Below the pieces are notes generated by a model. The model saw nothing but the letters and a program-made list of their open reading frames with translations. It searched no databases and was not told where the DNA came from. The translations under genes were made by a program, and so were the position numbers. A stretch of DNA of 64,000 nt from Rugosimonospora acidiphila (lineage in GTDB: Bacteria; Actinomycetota; Actinomycetes; Mycobacteriales; Micromonosporaceae), in the NCBI RefSeq assembly GCF_039543385.1, contig NZ_BAABJQ010000004.1:248001-312000 (forward strand), written 5' to 3'. The first letter of the stretch is position 1, and every line of letters starts with the position of its first letter. This document shows, piece by piece, positions 62,701 to 64,000 of the stretch.

Positions 62701-63390
62701 GAGTAGCCGCAGCCGCGCGTCGCGCAGGTCGGTCTGGATTCCCACCGCCCGCCGGGCGATCTCGGCCTGCTTGCCCAACGGCTTGAGCTGGCGGCGCAGT
62801 TCGGCGGTCAGGTCGGTCAGCCGGTTCAGGTTGGCCTGCATCGCGTCCAGCTTGCGCAGCGCCTTCTCCTTGCGCTTGCGATGCTTCAGGACGCCGGCCG
62901 CCTCCTCGATGAACGCCCGCCGGTCCTCCGGCTTGGCGTGCAGCACCGCGTCGAGCTGCCCCTGCCCGACGATGACGTGCATCTCCCGGCCGATGCCGGA
63001 GTCGGACAATAGCTCCTGAATGTCCAGCAACCGGCACGAGTCGCCGTTGATCTCGTACTCGCTCTCGCCCGAGCGGTACATCCGGCGAGTGATCGACACC
63101 TCTGTGTAGTCGATTGGTAGCGCGTTGTCGGCGTTGTCGATGGTCAGGGTGACCTCGGCGCGACCCAACGGCGCCCGGCCGGTGGTACCGGCGAAGATCA
63201 CGTCTTCCATCTTGCCGCCGCGCAGCGCCTTGGCGCCCTGTTCGCCGAGGACCCAGGCGATCGCATCGACCACGTTGGACTTGCCGGAGCCGTTGGGGCC
63301 CACCACGCAGGTGATCCCAGGTTCCAACTTCATCGCCGTGGCCGAAGCGAAGGATTTAAATCCCTTGACCGTCAGGCTCTTGAGGTGCAC
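59794..63390 (-). CDS. smc: Chromosome segregation ATPase SMC
   Basis: A 1198-residue condensin subunit of full length. Walker A is GPNGSGKSNV (31-40), the hinge lies around residues 510-650, and two long coiled coils flank it. The C-terminal head has the ABC signature LLSGGERSLTA and Walker B FYIMDEVEAALDD. The coiled coils are rich in alanine and arginine. ATG at 63390 is the canonical start. ScpA and ScpB are not in the window. The HAD gene and ftsY follow on the same strand. Confidence 0.98.
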   Translation of the reverse strand: MHLKSLTVKGFKSFASATAMKLEPGITCVVGPNGSGKSNVVDAIAWVLGEQGAKALRGGKMEDVIFAGTTGRAPLGRAEVTLTIDNADNALPIDYTEVSITRRMYRSGESEYEINGDSCRLLDIQELLSDSGIGREMHVIVGQGQLDAVLHAKPEDRRAFIEEAAGVLKHRKRKEKALRKLDAMQANLNRLTDLTAELRRQLKPLGKQAEIARRAVGIQTDLRDARLRLLADDLATLRETLEKEIADESALRQRREETEAGLSSVQARLAALETEHAADAPILARAQETWYQLSALQERFRSSEQLATERLRHLSATPEDERPGRDPDQLAAEAEKVRAQESELRAALEADEDRLSEAVERRQGLERQLAEAERALVAAVKAIADRREGLAKLTGQVDAARTRTTAAEEEMARHATAWAEARERAELAEGQLGAAQEESDGLEDEDADLVARHAAVTQAHETARARARELGEAERKAEREASEWKAREEALALGLRRKDGAGALLAATDRIPGVLGSVAALLAVEPGHEAALAAALGALADAVAVSGVDDVTAAMGLLKEQDAGRATLFVGSPGPAGADPTAGRPALPDGSVWALDVVRCAEELRPALTHALGDVVLVPNLDAARDLVAAHPNLRGVTPDGDVVGAWVAAGGSAKAQSYIEVQAAVDEARQRRSEANAGLELLRAQLDGARAEVAERKEAETAAAALRREAEGQRNAFSRRLAELGAAARSARAEADRLGAARTKAEAAREQGLSALAELEERLRLAESTPIEDDPSSAERDQLGALVPQARQNEMEVRLAVRTAEERVGALSGRADALARQAAAERAARERAAARRAARARGARISEAVAAGARIALERIAGSLAAAAQQRDEIAAARSAREAELSEVRGSAGRLAGDLERLTSEVHRDEVARAEQRLRIEQLEAKAGEDFGIDVETLLAEYGPSIDVPPTAADLLAAEAAGKPEPSPVPFDRATQEKRAAKAERELTLLGKVNPLALEEFAALEERYKFLSDQLEDLKNTRRDLLTVVKDVDDRILEVFTSAYHDTAREFEEVFRVLFPGGEGRLVLTEPDDMLTTGIEVEARPPGKKIKRLSLLSGGERSLTAVALLCAIFRARPSPFYIMDEVEAALDDVNLGRLLTLLQQLRDRSQLIIITHQKRTMEIADALYGVTMRNGVTQVISQRLGRDEDAIDGAVLG

Positions 63391-63596
63391 GTGTCTCCGG
63401 GTCTCTACAGATCAGAAGCTCGCCATTCCTGGCGAGGGTACCCCGGACAGGGTCCTGGTACGCGGAGCATGCCGCGCCGGTAACAAAGTGATGCGCGCCG
63501 AACCCTGCAGGAGGGTATCGGCGCGCCAGATGTGCGGTTGTCCGCGGGCGGATGGGTCGAAAGATGCCGATTCGGGGGGAACCGGCACCCCGGTGT

Positions 63597-63785
63597 TCAG
63601 GTCAGCGCCGGCTCGGACAGGCGCAGCAGTTCGGCGGCTTCGGCTGCCGCCAAACGATCATTCTCGGCACGCAGCCGAGTAACCTCGAACTCCAGGGCCC
63701 GAACCTTGGCACGCAGTTGGGTGACCTCGTCGAGCAGACGCCGGTCAGGCGCGCTGCCCACGTGGCCGAAGAGGGCCTTCGCCAT
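63597..63785 (-). CDS. Small coiled-coil protein
   Basis: A 62-residue protein beginning MAKALFGHVGSAPDRRLLDE, followed by a leucine heptad region (LRAKVRALEFEVTRLRAENDRL) predicted to form a coiled coil. I recall similar short proteins in many actinobacteria, without a known function. ATG at 63785 has an AAGGAG ribosome site 7 bases upstream, so the longer frame is rejected. A candidate promoter lies about 110 bases upstream. It could dimerise or act as a small adaptor, but this is speculation. Confidence 0.82.
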   Translation of the reverse strand: MAKALFGHVGSAPDRRLLDEVTQLRAKVRALEFEVTRLRAENDRLAAAEAAELLRLSEPALT

Positions 63786-63893
63786 ATCGTCTCCTTGTAA
63801 TGCGCCGCCGGATAGGCCGGCCAACGCGCGCCCAGCTGTCACTGCCACAGCACATGCGCACAGGCAGGGCAGGGCGCGACTGGCGACATCCAC

Positions 63894-63922
63894 ATATTCC
63901 GCCGTCCACTCAAGAACGTCAA
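63894..63922 (-). promoter_or_regulatory. Candidate promoter for the small coiled-coil protein
   Basis: On the minus strand TTGACG (63922-63917) and GAATAT (63899-63894) are separated by 17 bases. The transcript would have a leader of about 100 bases before the ATG at 63785. Confidence 0.5.
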
Positions 63923-64000
63923 GTTCCGCCTTGAGCCCTGGCGACTCAAGTCGAGACCCTGCGCACCGAAGCGCCCGATTTTCCGTTGATCCTGGCCAGG

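Overview
The window is about 64 kb of very GC-rich, densely coding DNA from an actinobacterium. GTG starts are frequent and start and stop codons often overlap by 4 bases (GTGA, ATGA) or 1 base (TGATG). Gene content and order match the chromosomal block I remember in Mycobacterium tuberculosis between the Rv2857c-Rv2861c region and smc (Rv2922c). Several proteins (RseP, the 62-residue coiled-coil protein, the DivIVA-like protein) look most like Micromonosporaceae. That family assignment is an inference from memory, not from a search. I saw no tRNA, rRNA, CRISPR array, insertion sequence or prophage.

Layout. Positions 1-7.1 kb (minus strand): an amine and amino acid use operon, read as APC permease, glutamine-synthetase-like gamma-glutamyl ligase, aldehyde dehydrogenase, SDR, class I glutamine amidotransferase, then map. 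7.6-9.3 kb: a membrane protein of unknown function and a DUF4081/GNAT protein. 9.4-12.4 kb: a broken SARP regulator, a DrrAB-type ABC exporter and a divergent PadR repressor with a palindrome over its promoter. 12.5-16.1 kb: the dxr-rseP-ispG operon. 16.1-20.1 kb: a Rieske oxygenase, an exonuclease III family nuclease and a phytoene-dehydrogenase-like oxidoreductase. 20.2-22.7 kb: a cold-shock protein, a metallo-beta-lactamase/Rieske fusion and a small membrane protein. 22.9-30.4 kb: a repeat-rich DivIVA-like protein, rlmN, cdsA, frr, pyrH, tsf and rpsB. 30.6-33.9 kb: a repeat-containing membrane protein, an APH-type kinase and a class I aminotransferase. 34.1-41.6 kb: yraN, comM, dprA, xerC, a class V aminotransferase, an M23-like protein, a small membrane protein and a repeat-filled intergenic stretch. 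41.3-47.1 kb: DUF2469, rnhB, NUDIX, two lepB genes, then rplS, trmD, rimM, khpA and rpsP. 47.2-52.5 kb: DUF402, a compact ProRS, an anchor-like fragment, an amidohydrolase and ffh. 52.7-63.4 kb: glnD, glnB and amt behind a GlnR-type operator, then an APH-like kinase, ftsY, a HAD phosphatase and smc. A 62-residue coiled-coil protein ends the window.

How the genes work together. Most are housekeeping: ribosomal proteins and translation factors (rpsB, tsf, frr, rplS, rpsP), RNA modification and ribosome assembly (rlmN, trmD, rimM), isoprenoid precursors (dxr, ispG), phospholipid synthesis (cdsA), protein targeting and secretion (ffh, ftsY, two lepB), chromosome maintenance (smc, xerC, dprA, comM, rnhB) and nitrogen sensing (amt-glnB-glnD). 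The accessory pieces sit between conserved operons. The points I find most worth a second look are the GlnR operator, a 46-bp palindromic repeat present twice, the MBL-Rieske fusion, the M23 protein without its catalytic histidines, the decayed SARP gene beside a drug-exporter cassette, and several tandem-repeat proteins and repeat arrays. I did not find a clear undescribed multi-gene system.
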